Shown in pieces: positions 32,982-42,495 of a stretch of DNA of 64,000 nucleotides. A program made the position numbers and the translations under genes. The notes beneath the pieces were generated by a model that was not told where the DNA came from, did no database searches, and worked only from the letters and a program-made list of their open reading frames with translations. This DNA is from Sphingopyxis indica. Its GTDB lineage: Bacteria > Pseudomonadota > Alphaproteobacteria > Sphingomonadales > Sphingomonadaceae. The DNA lies in contig NZ_FZPA01000003.1 of assembly GCF_900188185.1 (NCBI RefSeq), forward strand, positions 1 through 64,000. The letters run 5' to 3'. The number at the start of each line of letters is the position of its first letter. The first letter of the stretch is position 1.

Positions 32982-34136
32982 ATGTTGCACGATTATTCCG
33001 ACATCCGCGAAGAGGTGGCGAAACTCTGCGCGCAGTTTCCCGGCCCCTATTGGCAGGCCAAGGACAAGGCCCGCGAATATCCGTCGGAGTTCGTCGCCGC
33101 GCTGGGGCAGGCAGGCTATCTCGCGGCATTGATCCCCGAGCAATATGGCGGCGCGGGGCTGCCGCTCTCGGCGGCCGCCGCGATCCTCGAGGAAATCCAG
33201 CGCCAGGGCTGCAACGGCGGCGCGGTCCATGCGCAAATGTATGTGATGGGCACGCTGCTGCGCCACGGATCGGAGGAGCAGAAGGCGCGCTATCTGCCGA
33301 AGGTTGCGACCGGCGAGCTGCGGCTGCAGGCGTTCGGCGTTACCGAGCCGACGAGCGGCACCGATACGCTGAGCCTGAAGACCACGGCGAAGCGCGACGG
33401 CGACGAATATGTCGTCAACGGCCAGAAATTATGGACCAGCCGCGCCGAGCATAGCGACCTGATGATCCTGCTCGCGCGCACGACGCCGCGCGAGGAAGCG
33501 GCGAGCCGGACCGAGGGACTGTCGGTCTTCCTCGTCGACATGAAAGAGGCGCTCGCCGCGGGGACGCTGACGATCCGCCCGATCGACACGATGATGAACC
33601 ATGCGACGACCGAAATCTTCTTCGACCGGATGCGCGTCCCCGCCGCGAACCTGATCGGCGAGGAGGGCAAGGGGTTCCGCTATATATTGTCGGGGATGAA
33701 CGCCGAGCGGCTGCTGATCGCCGCCGAGTGCATCGGCGACGCAAAGTGGTTCATCGAAAAGGCATCGAGCTACGCCAGGGAGCGCGTGCTGTTCGGCCGT
33801 CCGATCGGCCAGAATCAGGGCGTGCAATTTCCGATCGCCCGCGCCTATGCGCAGATGCGTGCCGCCGAGCTGCTCGTCCGCGACGGGATCGCCCGATATG
33901 AGGCGGGCGAGAACGCCGGCGCCGAGGCGAATATGGCAAAGATGCTCGCCGCCGAAGCAAGCTGGGCCGCGGGCGAGGCGTGCATCCAGACGCACGGCGG
34001 CTTCGGCTTCGCCGCCGAATATGACATCGAACGCAAATTCCGCGAGACGCGCCTCTATCAGGTCGCGCCGATCAGCACGAACATGATCCTCTCCTATGTC
34101 GCCGAGCATGTGCTGGGGATGCCGCGGAGTTATTGA
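32982..34136 (+). CDS. Acyl-CoA dehydrogenase
   Basis: 384 residues from ATG 32982 (GGGAGAAG upstream). FAD/acyl-CoA landmarks: AFGVTEPTSGTDTLSLKTTA, the NGQKLWTSRAEHSDLMILLA segment and ACIQTHGGFGFAAEYDIERK near the C-terminus. The overall layout (N-terminal helical domain, middle beta domain, C-terminal helical domain) is standard. The catalytic Glu cannot be placed with certainty and chain-length specificity is unknown. Confidence 0.93.
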   Translation: MLHDYSDIREEVAKLCAQFPGPYWQAKDKAREYPSEFVAALGQAGYLAALIPEQYGGAGLPLSAAAAILEEIQRQGCNGGAVHAQMYVMGTLLRHGSEEQKARYLPKVATGELRLQAFGVTEPTSGTDTLSLKTTAKRDGDEYVVNGQKLWTSRAEHSDLMILLARTTPREEAASRTEGLSVFLVDMKEALAAGTLTIRPIDTMMNHATTEIFFDRMRVPAANLIGEEGKGFRYILSGMNAERLLIAAECIGDAKWFIEKASSYARERVLFGRPIGQNQGVQFPIARAYAQMRAAELLVRDGIARYEAGENAGAEANMAKMLAAEASWAAGEACIQTHGGFGFAAEYDIERKFRETRLYQVAPISTNMILSYVAEHVLGMPRSY

Positions 34137-34190
34137 GCGCGCGCGGACGCGAGCGACCGTTTCGGGGTGGTTAGCTGTCATTCGACCAAA

Positions 34191-34318
34191 CCCCTCCTCT
34201 TCAGAGGAGGGGCAGCGAGACTTGCCAGCTTGCTGGCTTAGTCGCAGCGGGGTGGTGCTAGACGTCTTGCGCGCTATCGCGCGCCACCACCCCCAACCCC
34301 TCCTCTAAAGAGGAGGGG
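34191..34318. repeat. Palindromic repeat R2, copy B
   Basis: Reverse complement of the element at 13497-13613, with CCCCTCCTCTTCAGAGGAGG on one side and CCCCTCCTCTAAAGAGGAGG on the other. It separates the acyl-CoA dehydrogenase gene from glpD. Confidence 0.85.
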
Positions 34319-34391
34319 CTTATTACGCCCGCTCCCGCCCGAAAGCCGACACCACCGCCACCAACGATTCCATTTCGCCGCCAATCCCATT

Positions 34392-35942
34392 ATGGCCGAA
34401 CCCATGACCGCGCCGCCGCCACCCTATGACGTCATCGTGATCGGCGGCGGGGTCAATGGCGCAGGGGTCGCACGCGACGCGGCGGGGCGCGGCGCGCGGG
34501 TGCTGCTCGTCGAGGCGGGCGATCTCGCGCAGGGCACCTCGTCGGCGTCGACCAAGCTGATCCACGGCGGGCTGCGCTATCTCGAACATTATGAATTCAC
34601 CCTCGTGCGCGAGGCCTTGAAGGAGCGCGAGGTCCTGTGGGGCATCGCGCCGCATATCGTCCGGCCGATGCGCTTCGTGCTTCCCTATCGCGACGGGCTC
34701 CGCCCGCGCTGGCTGCTGCGGCTCGGGCTGTTCCTCTACGACCATATCGGCGGGCGGAAGATGCTGCCCGCGACGCGCTCGATCGACCTTCGCAAGCATC
34801 CCGCCGGCGCGCCGCTCGAGACGCGCTATGTCCGCGGTTTCGAATATTCGGACGGCTGGGTCGACGATGCACGCCTCGTCCTGCTCAACGCGCGCGATGC
34901 CGCCGACAGGGGCGCGCGCATCCGCACCCGCACCCGCGCCGAGGCGATGCGTGTCGAGAAGGGGCTGTGGGTGGTCGAGGCGACTGGCGCGAACGGACGG
35001 AGCTACAGCTTCACCGGGCGCAGCCTCGTCAACGCCGCGGGGCCCGCGGTGCTCGACGTGCAACGCCTCGCGTCGGCGCCGCCCGATTTTGGTATGCGGC
35101 TGGTGCGCGGCTCGCACATCGTCGTGCGCAAGCTGTTCGACCACGACTATGCCTATTTCTTCCAGCTTCCCGACGGGCGGATTTTCTTCGCCATCCCCTA
35201 TGAGCGCGACTTCACCTTGATCGGCACCACCGACGCCGATCATCAGGGTTCGCTGGCCGACATCCAGGCGAGCGCCGGGGAAATCGCCTATCTGTGCGAG
35301 GGCGCAAACCAATATTTCCGCGCCGCGATCACCCCCGCCGACGTCGTCTGGACCTATTCGGGGGTGCGGCCGCTGATCGAGGACGGGTCGGGCAGGCCCG
35401 AAGCGGCAACGCGCGGCTATCGCATCGACCTCGACAGCGATGAAGGCGCGCCGCTGCTCACCATCTATGGCGGCAAGATCACCAGCTATCGCCACGTCGC
35501 CGAAGAGGCGGTCGATGCGCTTGCCGAGGTCGTGCCCGCGCTGAAGGGCAAGCGCTGGACCGGCGCCTCGCCGCTGCCGGGCGGCGATTTTCCGGCCGAC
35601 GGCGCCGCGACGCTGAAGGCCGAATATCGCCTCGCCCACCCGTTCCTGCCGGCCGCGACGATCGACCGGATCGTCAAGGCCTATGGCACCGACGCGCGGC
35701 GCTGGCTCGGCGGCGCGCAGGACTGGGACGCGCTCGGCGGCGAAATCGCGCACGGGCTGAGCGCGGCCGAGGTGGAGTGGATGGCGACGCGCGAATGGGC
35801 GCAGACGACCGACGACATATTGTGGCGGCGCAGCAAGCTGGGGCTGCATTTTTCCGATGCGGACGTGGAGCGGCTGGCCGAGTGCCTTGGCGCCATCACA
35901 GCGAAGCCAGCACCGCCCGAAAAATCGTCACCCCGGACTTGA
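34392..35942 (+). CDS. glpD: Glycerol-3-phosphate dehydrogenase GlpD
   Basis: 516 residues. It oxidises sn-glycerol-3-phosphate to dihydroxyacetone phosphate and feeds electrons to quinone at the inner membrane. The FAD Rossmann motif is DVIVIGGGVNGAGVARDAAG (13-32). SSASTKLIHGGLRYLEHYEF and RGSHIVV are GlpD motifs, and WTYSGVRPLIEDGSG lies in the substrate/cap domain. Its last residues (SSPRT) are encoded by a repeat of family R4, which supplies the stop codon. Confidence 0.95.
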   Translation: MAEPMTAPPPPYDVIVIGGGVNGAGVARDAAGRGARVLLVEAGDLAQGTSSASTKLIHGGLRYLEHYEFTLVREALKEREVLWGIAPHIVRPMRFVLPYRDGLRPRWLLRLGLFLYDHIGGRKMLPATRSIDLRKHPAGAPLETRYVRGFEYSDGWVDDARLVLLNARDAADRGARIRTRTRAEAMRVEKGLWVVEATGANGRSYSFTGRSLVNAAGPAVLDVQRLASAPPDFGMRLVRGSHIVVRKLFDHDYAYFFQLPDGRIFFAIPYERDFTLIGTTDADHQGSLADIQASAGEIAYLCEGANQYFRAAITPADVVWTYSGVRPLIEDGSGRPEAATRGYRIDLDSDEGAPLLTIYGGKITSYRHVAEEAVDALAEVVPALKGKRWTGASPLPGGDFPADGAATLKAEYRLAHPFLPAATIDRIVKAYGTDARRWLGGAQDWDALGGEIAHGLSAAEVEWMATREWAQTTDDILWRRSKLGLHFSDADVERLAECLGAITAKPAPPEKSSPRT

Positions 35943-36213
35943 TCGGCGACTGTCCCGCTCGCATCCGTAATCTCGTCATTGCGAGCCCTTCGACTGCCTT
36001 GCAGGCGCTCAGGATAAACTGCGCGAAGCAATCCAGGGCGGTTTACGCCTACCCTGGATTGCTTCGCTTCGCTCGCAATGACGGCGTATCGGGCCTCCAC
36101 GGATGTCCACGGGATAATGGCCGACTTGATTCGGGGTCCATTCGGGCGCCGCAGAAAATGGATGCCGGATCAAGCCTGTCCAGAGCTTGTCGAAGGGTCC
36201 GGCATGACGAGAC
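35929..36213. repeat. Composite repeat block after glpD
   Basis: Three units in tandem: a partial R4 (35929-35945), a CATTGCGAG...CTCGCAATG palindrome R5 (35975-36082), and another R4 (36119-36213). R5 carries a 35-bp insert at 35986-36020 and the last R4 a 23-bp insert at 36175-36197, both beginning or ending in CCCTTCGAC/GTCGAAGGG. Confidence 0.85.
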
Positions 36214-36218
36214 AGATA

Positions 36219-37802
36219 TTACGCCGCTTCGGCCTCTGCCTTCACCGGCAGGCGGATCATATAGTCGAATGCCGACAGCGCCGCTTTCGACCCCTCGCCC
36301 ATCGCGATGACGATCTGCTTGTAGGGCACGGTCGTGCAGTCGCCCGCCGCGAAGATGCCCGGCTGGCTCGTCTCGCCGCGATGATCGACCTCGATCTCGC
36401 CGCGGCCCGACAGCGCGACCGCGCCCGCCAGCCATTCGGTGTTGGGAACCAGCCCGATCTGGACGAAGACGCCTTCCAGCTCGATCTGGTGCGGCGTATC
36501 CCTATTGCGATCCTTATAGGCAAGACCCGTCACCTTGTTCCCGTCGCCGAGCACTTCGGTGGTCAGCGCCGAGGTGATGATCTTGACGTTGGGGAGGCTC
36601 GCGAGCTTGCGTTGCAGTACCGCATCGGCGCGCAGTTCGCTTTCATATTCCACCAGCGTCACATGCGCGACGATGCCCGCGAGGTCGATCGCCGCCTCGA
36701 CCCCCGAATTGCCGCCGCCGATCACCGCGACGCGCTTGCCCTTGTAGAGCGGGCCGTCGCAGTGCGGGCAGTAAGCCACCCCCTTGTTGCGATAGGCGTC
36801 CTCGCCGGGGACGCCCATCTGGCGCCAGCGCGCGCCGGTCGACAGGATCAATGTGCGCGCCTTCAGCGACGCGCCGCTCGCCAGTTGCACCTCGTGCAGT
36901 CCGCCTTCCTGCCGGGCCGGGATCAGCTTTTCGGCGCGCTGGAGGTTCATGATGTCGACGTCATAATCCTTCACATGTTGCTCGAGCTGCGCGGCGAGCT
37001 TCGGCCCTTCGGTGTGCGGGACCGAGATGAAATTTTCGATCGCCATCGTGTCGAGCACCTGCCCGCCGAAGCGTTCGGCGGCGATACCGATGCGGATGCC
37101 CTTGCGCGCGGCATAGATCGCCGCCGCGGCGCCCGCGGGGCCGCCGCCGACGACGAGCACGTCGAACGCGTCCTTCGCGGCGATCTTTGCAGCCGCCTTC
37201 GCCTCGGCACCGCTGTCGAGTTTCGCGATTATCTGTTCGAGTTCCATGCGGCCCTGCCCGAATTCCTCGCCGTTCAGAAAGACGGTGGGCACCGCCATCA
37301 CCTTGCGCGCCTCGACCTCGGCCTGGAACAGGCCGCCGTCGATCGCCGTATGGGTGATGCGCGGGTTGATGACGCTCATCAGGTTCAAGGCCTGCACGAG
37401 GTCGGGGCAATTCTGGCACGAGAGCGAGAAATAGGTTTCGAAATGATAGTCGCCGCCCAGCGCCGCGACCTGCTCGATCAGCTCGGGCGCAGTCTTGGGG
37501 GGATGCCCCCCGACCTGCAGCAGCGCGAGGACGAGCGAGGTGAATTCATGGCCGAGCGGGATGCCGGCGAAGCGCACCGCGACGTCATGGTTGCTTGCGC
37601 GGCGGATCAGGAAGCTCGGGCGGCGCGCATCGTCGTCGGCGCGGCTGACGCCGACCTTGTCCGACAGGGCGGCGATTTCGTCGAGCAGCTCGGCAAGCTC
37701 CGCCGACTTTGCGCCGTCGTCGAGCGAAGAGACGAGTTCGATCGGTTCACGAAGATTCGTGAGAAGACCCTGAAGCTGCTGCTTCATATTGGCGTCGAGC
37801 AT
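36219..37802 (-). CDS. ahpF: Alkyl hydroperoxide reductase subunit F
   Basis: 527 residues from ATG 37802 (AGGAG upstream). It passes electrons from NAD(P)H through FAD to AhpC. The N-terminal double thioredoxin-like domain has SCQNC (Cys129/Cys132). [20 protein letters not shown] is the FAD motif, the redox CPHC centre (Cys345/Cys348) is in VAYCPHCDG, and [17 protein letters not shown] binds NAD. Cysteine positions coincide with E. coli numbering. It lies downstream of ahpC on the same strand with an R1 repeat between. Confidence 0.97.
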   Translation of the reverse strand: MLDANMKQQLQGLLTNLREPIELVSSLDDGAKSAELAELLDEIAALSDKVGVSRADDDARRPSFLIRRASNHDVAVRFAGIPLGHEFTSLVLALLQVGGHPPKTAPELIEQVAALGGDYHFETYFSLSCQNCPDLVQALNLMSVINPRITHTAIDGGLFQAEVEARKVMAVPTVFLNGEEFGQGRMELEQIIAKLDSGAEAKAAAKIAAKDAFDVLVVGGGPAGAAAAIYAARKGIRIGIAAERFGGQVLDTMAIENFISVPHTEGPKLAAQLEQHVKDYDVDIMNLQRAEKLIPARQEGGLHEVQLASGASLKARTLILSTGARWRQMGVPGEDAYRNKGVAYCPHCDGPLYKGKRVAVIGGGNSGVEAAIDLAGIVAHVTLVEYESELRADAVLQRKLASLPNVKIITSALTTEVLGDGNKVTGLAYKDRNRDTPHQIELEGVFVQIGLVPNTEWLAGAVALSGRGEIEVDHRGETSQPGIFAAGDCTTVPYKQIVIAMGEGSKAALSAFDYMIRLPVKAEAEAA

Positions 37803-37836
37803 GGGGAGAGCTCCTGCGGGAAGGAAAGAAAGAGCC

Positions 37837-37924
37837 GTGTATCCCCGCGAAGGCGGGGATCCATCTCCTGAGGGTGCGAAATCGCGCCGTCCGGTGATGG
37901 GCCCCCGCCTGCGCGGGGGCACAC
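37837..37924. repeat. Repeat R1, copy 2 (between ahpC and ahpF)
   Basis: GTGTATCCCCGCGAAGGCGG left, CCCGCCTGCGCGGGGGCACA right. It may form a hairpin that sets the ahpC:ahpF ratio. Confidence 0.88.
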
Positions 37925-37942
37925 CGCTTCATTGTGCCGGTC

Positions 37943-38506
37943 TTAGATCTTGCCGACGAGGTCGAGCGAAGGTGCCAGCGTGTCGGCGCCCTCTTCCCAC
38001 TTCGCGGGGCAGACTTCGCCCGGGTGGCTGACCCAATATTGCAGCGCCTTGATCTTGCGCAGCAGTTCGGCGGCGTTGCGGCCCACGCCCTCGGGGGTGA
38101 TTTCGAGGAGCTGGATCTCGCCCGCGGGATCGAGGACGAAGGTGCCGCGGTCGGCGAGGCCGACGCCTTCACGCAGGACTTCGAAATTGTTCGACAGCGC
38201 GTGGTTCTGGTCGCCGACCATATAATAGTCGATCTTGCCGATCGCCGGCGAGGTGTCGTGCCACGCCTTGTGGCAGAAATGCGTGTCGGTCGACACGGCG
38301 AACACCTCGACGTCCATCTTCTGAAGCTGCGGATAGATGTCGGCGAGATCCTCGAGCTCGGTCGGACAGACGAAGGTGAAGTCGGCCGGATAGAAGAAGA
38401 AAACCGCCCACTTGCCCTTCACATCGGCGTCGGTGATGTCGACGAACTTGCCCTGCTTGTAGGCGGTCGCCTTGAAGGGTTTGAGGGTGGTGTTGAGTAC
38501 GGACAT
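37943..38506 (-). CDS. ahpC: Alkyl hydroperoxide reductase subunit C (peroxiredoxin)
   Basis: 187 residues. Typical 2-Cys peroxiredoxin: ADFTFVCPTELED (peroxidatic Cys47) and HPGEVCPAKW (resolving Cys166). The decameric AhpC length and the C-terminal tail are conserved. It reduces hydrogen peroxide and organic hydroperoxides. An OxyR-like dyad is about 80 bases upstream. Confidence 0.98.
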   Translation of the reverse strand: MSVLNTTLKPFKATAYKQGKFVDITDADVKGKWAVFFFYPADFTFVCPTELEDLADIYPQLQKMDVEVFAVSTDTHFCHKAWHDTSPAIGKIDYYMVGDQNHALSNNFEVLREGVGLADRGTFVLDPAGEIQLLEITPEGVGRNAAELLRKIKALQYWVSHPGEVCPAKWEEGADTLAPSLDLVGKI

Positions 38507-38584
38507 GGAGAGCCTCCTGTTGGTGATTGGAGGCCCTCCCCTAGTGGTTCATTGTGCAGTGCGGAAATTGGAAATCCGCGCCGC

Positions 38585-38607
38585 ATTGATCGGAAATTTC
38601 GATCAAT
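38585..38607. promoter_or_regulatory. Candidate OxyR/LysR-type site upstream of ahpC
   Basis: ATTGATCG-GAAATTT-CGATCAAT, perfect 8-bp arms and 7-base spacer. The inner ATCG-N7-CGAT has the geometry of an OxyR half-operator (ATAG-N7-CTAT). No oxyR gene is in the window. Confidence 0.5.
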
Positions 38608-38621
38608 AATGGCTTGAATTT

Positions 38622-39803
38622 TCAGCGTTCCGAATATGCCACCGCCGGGCACGCCGCGGATGTCCTCCGCTGCCGCGACGCGAGCACGATCGCCAGCCCG
38701 GCAACCGCCATTGCCGCACCCGCGAGCGATACCGCCGGGAAGCCAAGCCCCAGCCCGATCACCGCGCCGCCGAGCGCCGCACCGATCGCATTGCCGAGAT
38801 TGAAGGCACCGATATTAACCGCCGAGGCAAGATTGGGCGCATCGGACGCGGCCTCCATCACGCGCATCTGGAGCGGCGGCACGATCGCAAAGGTCGCGAC
38901 GCCCCAAGCGAAGATGGTGATCGCCGCTGCCGCCGCCGAAAACATCGTCGCGGCGAACAGGACGAGCAGCACCGCGAGCGCCGCCAGCGCGACGATCAGC
39001 GTCCGCTCGATCGACTTGTCGGCGAACAGCCCGCCGAGCCAGTTCCCGACCGTCAGCCCGAGCCCGTAAACGACGAGCATCGCGGTCACGAACAGCGTCC
39101 CCGCCCCCGTCGCTTCGCGCAGGATCGGCGCGATATAGGTGAAGACCGTGAACATCGCCGCCGACCCGACCGCTGTGAGCGCCAGCGCAACGAGCACCTC
39201 GCGCCGCCGCAGCACGCCCAGTTCGGCGAGCATGTCGGTGCCCTCGCCACGCGGCATGTCGGGAAGCGCGACGCGCAACGCCGCCATGGTGAAGAGCCCC
39301 CACACCGCGATCGCGCCGAAGGCAGCGCGCCAGCCGAAGCTCTCGCCGATCCACGGCGCGAGCGGGACGCCGACGACGTTGGCGAGCGTCAGCCCCATGA
39401 ACATCGCCGCGACCGCGCTCGCGCGCCGTTCGGGTGCGACAAGGCTCGCCGCGACGACCGATCCGACACCGAAGAAGGCGCCGTGGTTGAGCGAGGTAAT
39501 CACGCGCGCGGCCATCAGCATCGCATAATCGCTCGCGATCGCCGACAAGAGGTTGCCGAGCGTGAAAATGCCCATCAACGCGATCAGCAAGGTGCGCCGC
39601 TTCATCCGCCCGGTCGCGAGCGTCATCAGCGGCGCGCCGGCCATCACGCCGAGCGCATAGGCCGAAACGAGCAGCCCCGCGGCGGGGATCGAGACGCCGA
39701 GCCCGGTCGCGATGTCGGGGAGCATCCCCATCGGCGCGAATTCGGTGATGCCGATCCCGAAGGCGCCGATCGAAAGGGCAAGGAGAGCCGGATTGATCTT
39801 CAT
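38622..39803 (-). CDS. MFS exporter (AraJ/sugar-efflux-like)
   Basis: 393 residues from ATG 39803. Twelve hydrophobic segments are expected, beginning with LLALSIGAFGIGITEFAPMG, the signature of the SotB/AraJ drug or sugar efflux group. ALMGIFTLGNLLSAIASDY and LTLANVVGVPLAPWIGESFG follow. RSxA-type loops are poorly conserved, so substrate is unknown. It is divergent from a LysR gene across an aldo/keto reductase remnant. Confidence 0.87.
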   Translation of the reverse strand: MKINPALLALSIGAFGIGITEFAPMGMLPDIATGLGVSIPAAGLLVSAYALGVMAGAPLMTLATGRMKRRTLLIALMGIFTLGNLLSAIASDYAMLMAARVITSLNHGAFFGVGSVVAASLVAPERRASAVAAMFMGLTLANVVGVPLAPWIGESFGWRAAFGAIAVWGLFTMAALRVALPDMPRGEGTDMLAELGVLRRREVLVALALTAVGSAAMFTVFTYIAPILREATGAGTLFVTAMLVVYGLGLTVGNWLGGLFADKSIERTLIVALAALAVLLVLFAATMFSAAAAAITIFAWGVATFAIVPPLQMRVMEAASDAPNLASAVNIGAFNLGNAIGAALGGAVIGLGLGFPAVSLAGAAMAVAGLAIVLASRQRRTSAACPAVAYSER

Positions 39804-39817
39804 CGTCTTTCGTCCCG

Positions 39818-39925
39818 TCAGACCATCGCCGGGTTCAGGCGGGCGAAGCCCTCCTGCTGGCGATAGGGGGTGTGCGCGGGAACGCGCTGGCCCGACGATC
39901 CCAATTGGCGATAATCCATGGTCAT
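39818..39925 (-). pseudogene. Internally deleted aldo/keto reductase remnant (35 codons)
   Basis: ATG 39925 behind a TTGAAAGG-type site encodes MTMDYRQLGSSGQRVPAHTP, then a 15-residue end PAMV-stop. The first 16 residues match the conserved start of aldo/keto reductases (MxYRxLGxSGxxVxxL). The last part (TPYRQQEGFARLNP) resembles the usual AKR C-terminus (TPYxxWHQxxFxxxNP). The roughly 280 residues between are missing, and the join is in frame. Translation is possible but enzyme activity is not. Confidence 0.6.
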
Positions 39926-40007
39926 CCCTTTCAATTGCGAATAGGGCGCATAGATAGAGGCGCGTCATGCGACCGATTAGCGGCCGGATGCGCCAAGGAT
40001 TTTTGCA

Positions 40008-40919
40008 ATGGACGCAAAGATGGATGGAAGCGCCGACCGCGCGCGGGCAATGGAAGTGTTCGCCGCGGTCGCCGCGGAGGGCAGTTTCTCGGCCGCCGGG
40101 CGCCGGCTCGACCTCACGCCGTCGGCGGTGAGCCGGACGGTCGACCGGATCGAGGCGCGGCTCGGCGTGCGGCTGCTGCTGCGCTCGACGCGCGCGCTGG
40201 CGCTCACCGCCGAGGGCGAGGCCTATCTGCGCTCGGCGAAGCGCATCCTCGCCGACCTCGACGACAGCGAACAGGCGATCGCCGACCAGGGCGCGCCGCG
40301 CGGGCGGCTGCGCGTCAGCGCCGCGCACGCGCACGGCCGGCTGTGCATCGTCCCGCGGCTTGGCGAGTTCGCGCGCCGCTATCCGCATATAGTGGTCGAC
40401 ATCAGCCTCTCGGACCGGCTCGTCGACGTCGCGGCGGGCGAGGCCGACGTCGCGGTGCGCTTCGGCCCGCTCGCCGACAGCCCGCTCACCGCGCGCAAGC
40501 TCGGCGAGAACCGGCGCGTCGTGATCGCCTCGCCCGCCTATCTGGCGCGCCACGGCACGCCGCAGCTTCCCGAGGATCTGCTCGGCCACAATTGCCTGAA
40601 CTTCAACTTCCGCCGCGCCGAGCCGGTGTGGCCCTTTCGCCGCGACGGCAAGGATTTCGCGCTGTCGGTGAAGGGGAATATCGAAGCGAACAACGGCGAA
40701 ACGCTGGGACAGCTCGCGGCGGCGGGAGTCGGGATCGCGCGCGTCGGAGCGTTCAGCGTCGTCGACGAGATCGCGCGCGGCGAGCTCGTCCCGATCCTCG
40801 AAGACTATAATCCGGGCGACGTCGAGACGATCCACGCGGTTTTCGCGGGCGGAGCGAATACCCCGGCGCGGGTCCGCGTGTTCGTCGACTTCCTCGCCGA
40901 AAGATTGGGGTTGCGGTAG
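40008..40919 (+). CDS. LysR-family transcriptional regulator
   Basis: 303 residues. The N-terminal helix-turn-helix (about 15-73) is FAAVAAEGSFSAAGRRLDLT then PSAVSRTVDRIEARLGVRLL. The LysR substrate-binding domain (about 95-298) follows, with VDVAAGEADVAVRFGPLADS. Divergent orientation to the AKR remnant and MFS gene suggests it originally controlled them. The inducer is unknown. Confidence 0.9.
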   Translation: MDAKMDGSADRARAMEVFAAVAAEGSFSAAGRRLDLTPSAVSRTVDRIEARLGVRLLLRSTRALALTAEGEAYLRSAKRILADLDDSEQAIADQGAPRGRLRVSAAHAHGRLCIVPRLGEFARRYPHIVVDISLSDRLVDVAAGEADVAVRFGPLADSPLTARKLGENRRVVIASPAYLARHGTPQLPEDLLGHNCLNFNFRRAEPVWPFRRDGKDFALSVKGNIEANNGETLGQLAAAGVGIARVGAFSVVDEIARGELVPILEDYNPGDVETIHAVFAGGANTPARVRVFVDFLAERLGLR

Positions 40920-40945
40920 ACTGGCTCGGTCCGATCCAAATAGCC

Positions 40946-41034
40946 GTGTGCTCCCGCGAAGGCGGGAGCCCATCTTCCGAACCATGCTATATGGCACCGC
41001 CGTGCGATGGGTCCCCGCCTGCGCGGGGACACAC
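40946..41034. repeat. Repeat R1, copy 3
   Basis: GTGTGCTCCCGCGAAGGCGG left, GCGGGGACACAC-type right arm. It lies between the convergent LysR and NodT genes. Confidence 0.88.
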
Positions 41035-41060
41035 GGCCTATTGATGCTCGGACGCTGCCG

Positions 41061-42470
41061 CTACCCCTGCGACCAGCGGCCGCCGAGCGCGCGGAACAGG
41101 TCGACCTGCGCATCGGCGATGCGCGCGTCGGCGAGCGCGAGCGAAGCCTGGGCTTCGGCGAAGGTGCGTTCGGCGTCGAGCGCTTCGAGCCCGTCGATCG
41201 CGCCTTCGCGCTGCTGTGCGCGGGTGATCCGGACCGCGGTTTCGGCCTGGTCGCGCGCCGACTGGAGCGCGGTGCGCCGGTCGAGAAGATGTGCATAGGT
41301 CGAGAGGGCGGTTTCGGTCTCTTCGAGCGCGCCGAGGACGGTGCCGTCGAATTCGGCGAGCGCGGCCTGGCTGTCGGCTTCGGCGCCGTCGATCCGCGCG
41401 CGCACCGCTTCCTGATTGGGGAAGGACCAGCTGATCAGCGGCCCGAGCAGCCAGCGGAGCGGGCCGCCGCCGAACAGGTCGCCAAGGCCCGTGCTCGTCT
41501 GCCCGATCGAGCCGCCGAGGCTGATGCGCGGATAGAGGTCGGCGGTCGCGACCCCGATGCGCGCGGTCGCGGCGGCGAGGCGGCGCTCGGCGGCGGCCAC
41601 ATCTGGCCGGCGCGCGAGCAGCGCGGCGCCGTCGCCGACCGGAATCGGCTGGTCGAGCCGCAAGGTCGTCTGCCGCTCGGCCGCGATCGGCGGCAGATCG
41701 GCGGGCGCGCGGCCGGTGAGGGTCGCAAGGCGGAAGAGCGCGGCATCGCGCTCGGCGGCGATTGCCGGAATGTCGGCGCGGCGCTGGTCGCGCAGCGCGG
41801 CGACGCGCGCGGTGTCGAGCTTCGTCGTCAGTCCAACCTCGGCGCGGCGCGCGGTGAGCGCGACCGACTTGTCGAGCAGGTCGACGATATGCCGCGCGAC
41901 GCCGAGCCGCTCGGCCGCTGAGGCCGCGTCGGCATAGGCGCGTGCGGTTTCGGCCGCGACGGTGACGCGCACCGCATCGGCATCGGCCTGTGCCGCCGCC
42001 AGATCGCCGCGCGCCGCTTCGACCCCGCGCGACACGCGGCCGAACAGGTCGACTTCGTAGCCGACGGTCAGCCCGCCATCGACCTGCCATCCCTCACGGT
42101 CGGCGCCGGGCAAGGTCTGGCTTTCGCTGACGCGGCCATAGGTGGCGCCGGCGCTGAGATCGGTCGACGGCAGGCGGTCGCCGCGCACTTCGCGCAAGGC
42201 GGCGCGCGCCCTGGCGATTCGCGCGACGGCGACGCGGACGTCGGTGTTCGCCGCGAGCGCGTCGGCGACGAGGCCATCGAGCACCGGGTCCTTGTAGAGC
42301 CGCCACCATTCAGCGTCGGCTGGCGCACTGGTCGTCACGCCCTCCTTGACCGAAAGGAGCGGGCCGGACGCCGCAGGGGGAGGCGTGGGGCGCGCGAAGT
42401 CCGGCCCGACCGCGCAGGCCGAAAGCGTCAGCGCGGAAACGGTTGCGATGAGGAAGCTGCGGAGGATCAT
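41061..42470 (-). CDS. NodT-family outer-membrane factor of the RND pump
   Basis: 469 residues from ATG 42470. The signal peptide ends in the lipobox LTLSAC (Cys20), so the protein is an outer-membrane lipoprotein. TolC-like tandem repeats follow, with YEVDLFGRVSRGVEAARGDL and SFPNQEAVRARIDGAEADSQ marking the two coiled halves. It is the tunnel for the pump encoded by the two genes upstream. It is separated from the RND gene by repeat R1, copy 4. Confidence 0.93.
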   Translation of the reverse strand: MILRSFLIATVSALTLSACAVGPDFARPTPPPAASGPLLSVKEGVTTSAPADAEWWRLYKDPVLDGLVADALAANTDVRVAVARIARARAALREVRGDRLPSTDLSAGATYGRVSESQTLPGADREGWQVDGGLTVGYEVDLFGRVSRGVEAARGDLAAAQADADAVRVTVAAETARAYADAASAAERLGVARHIVDLLDKSVALTARRAEVGLTTKLDTARVAALRDQRRADIPAIAAERDAALFRLATLTGRAPADLPPIAAERQTTLRLDQPIPVGDGAALLARRPDVAAAERRLAAATARIGVATADLYPRISLGGSIGQTSTGLGDLFGGGPLRWLLGPLISWSFPNQEAVRARIDGAEADSQAALAEFDGTVLGALEETETALSTYAHLLDRRTALQSARDQAETAVRITRAQQREGAIDGLEALDAERTFAEAQASLALADARIADAQVDLFRALGGRWSQG

Positions 42471-42495
42471 TGAATGGCTCCTGAAATTTGGGACT

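Noticed and set aside
35943-36218. A gene after glpD
   Set aside because: The whole interval is explained by nested repeats. No frame shows protein-like composition.
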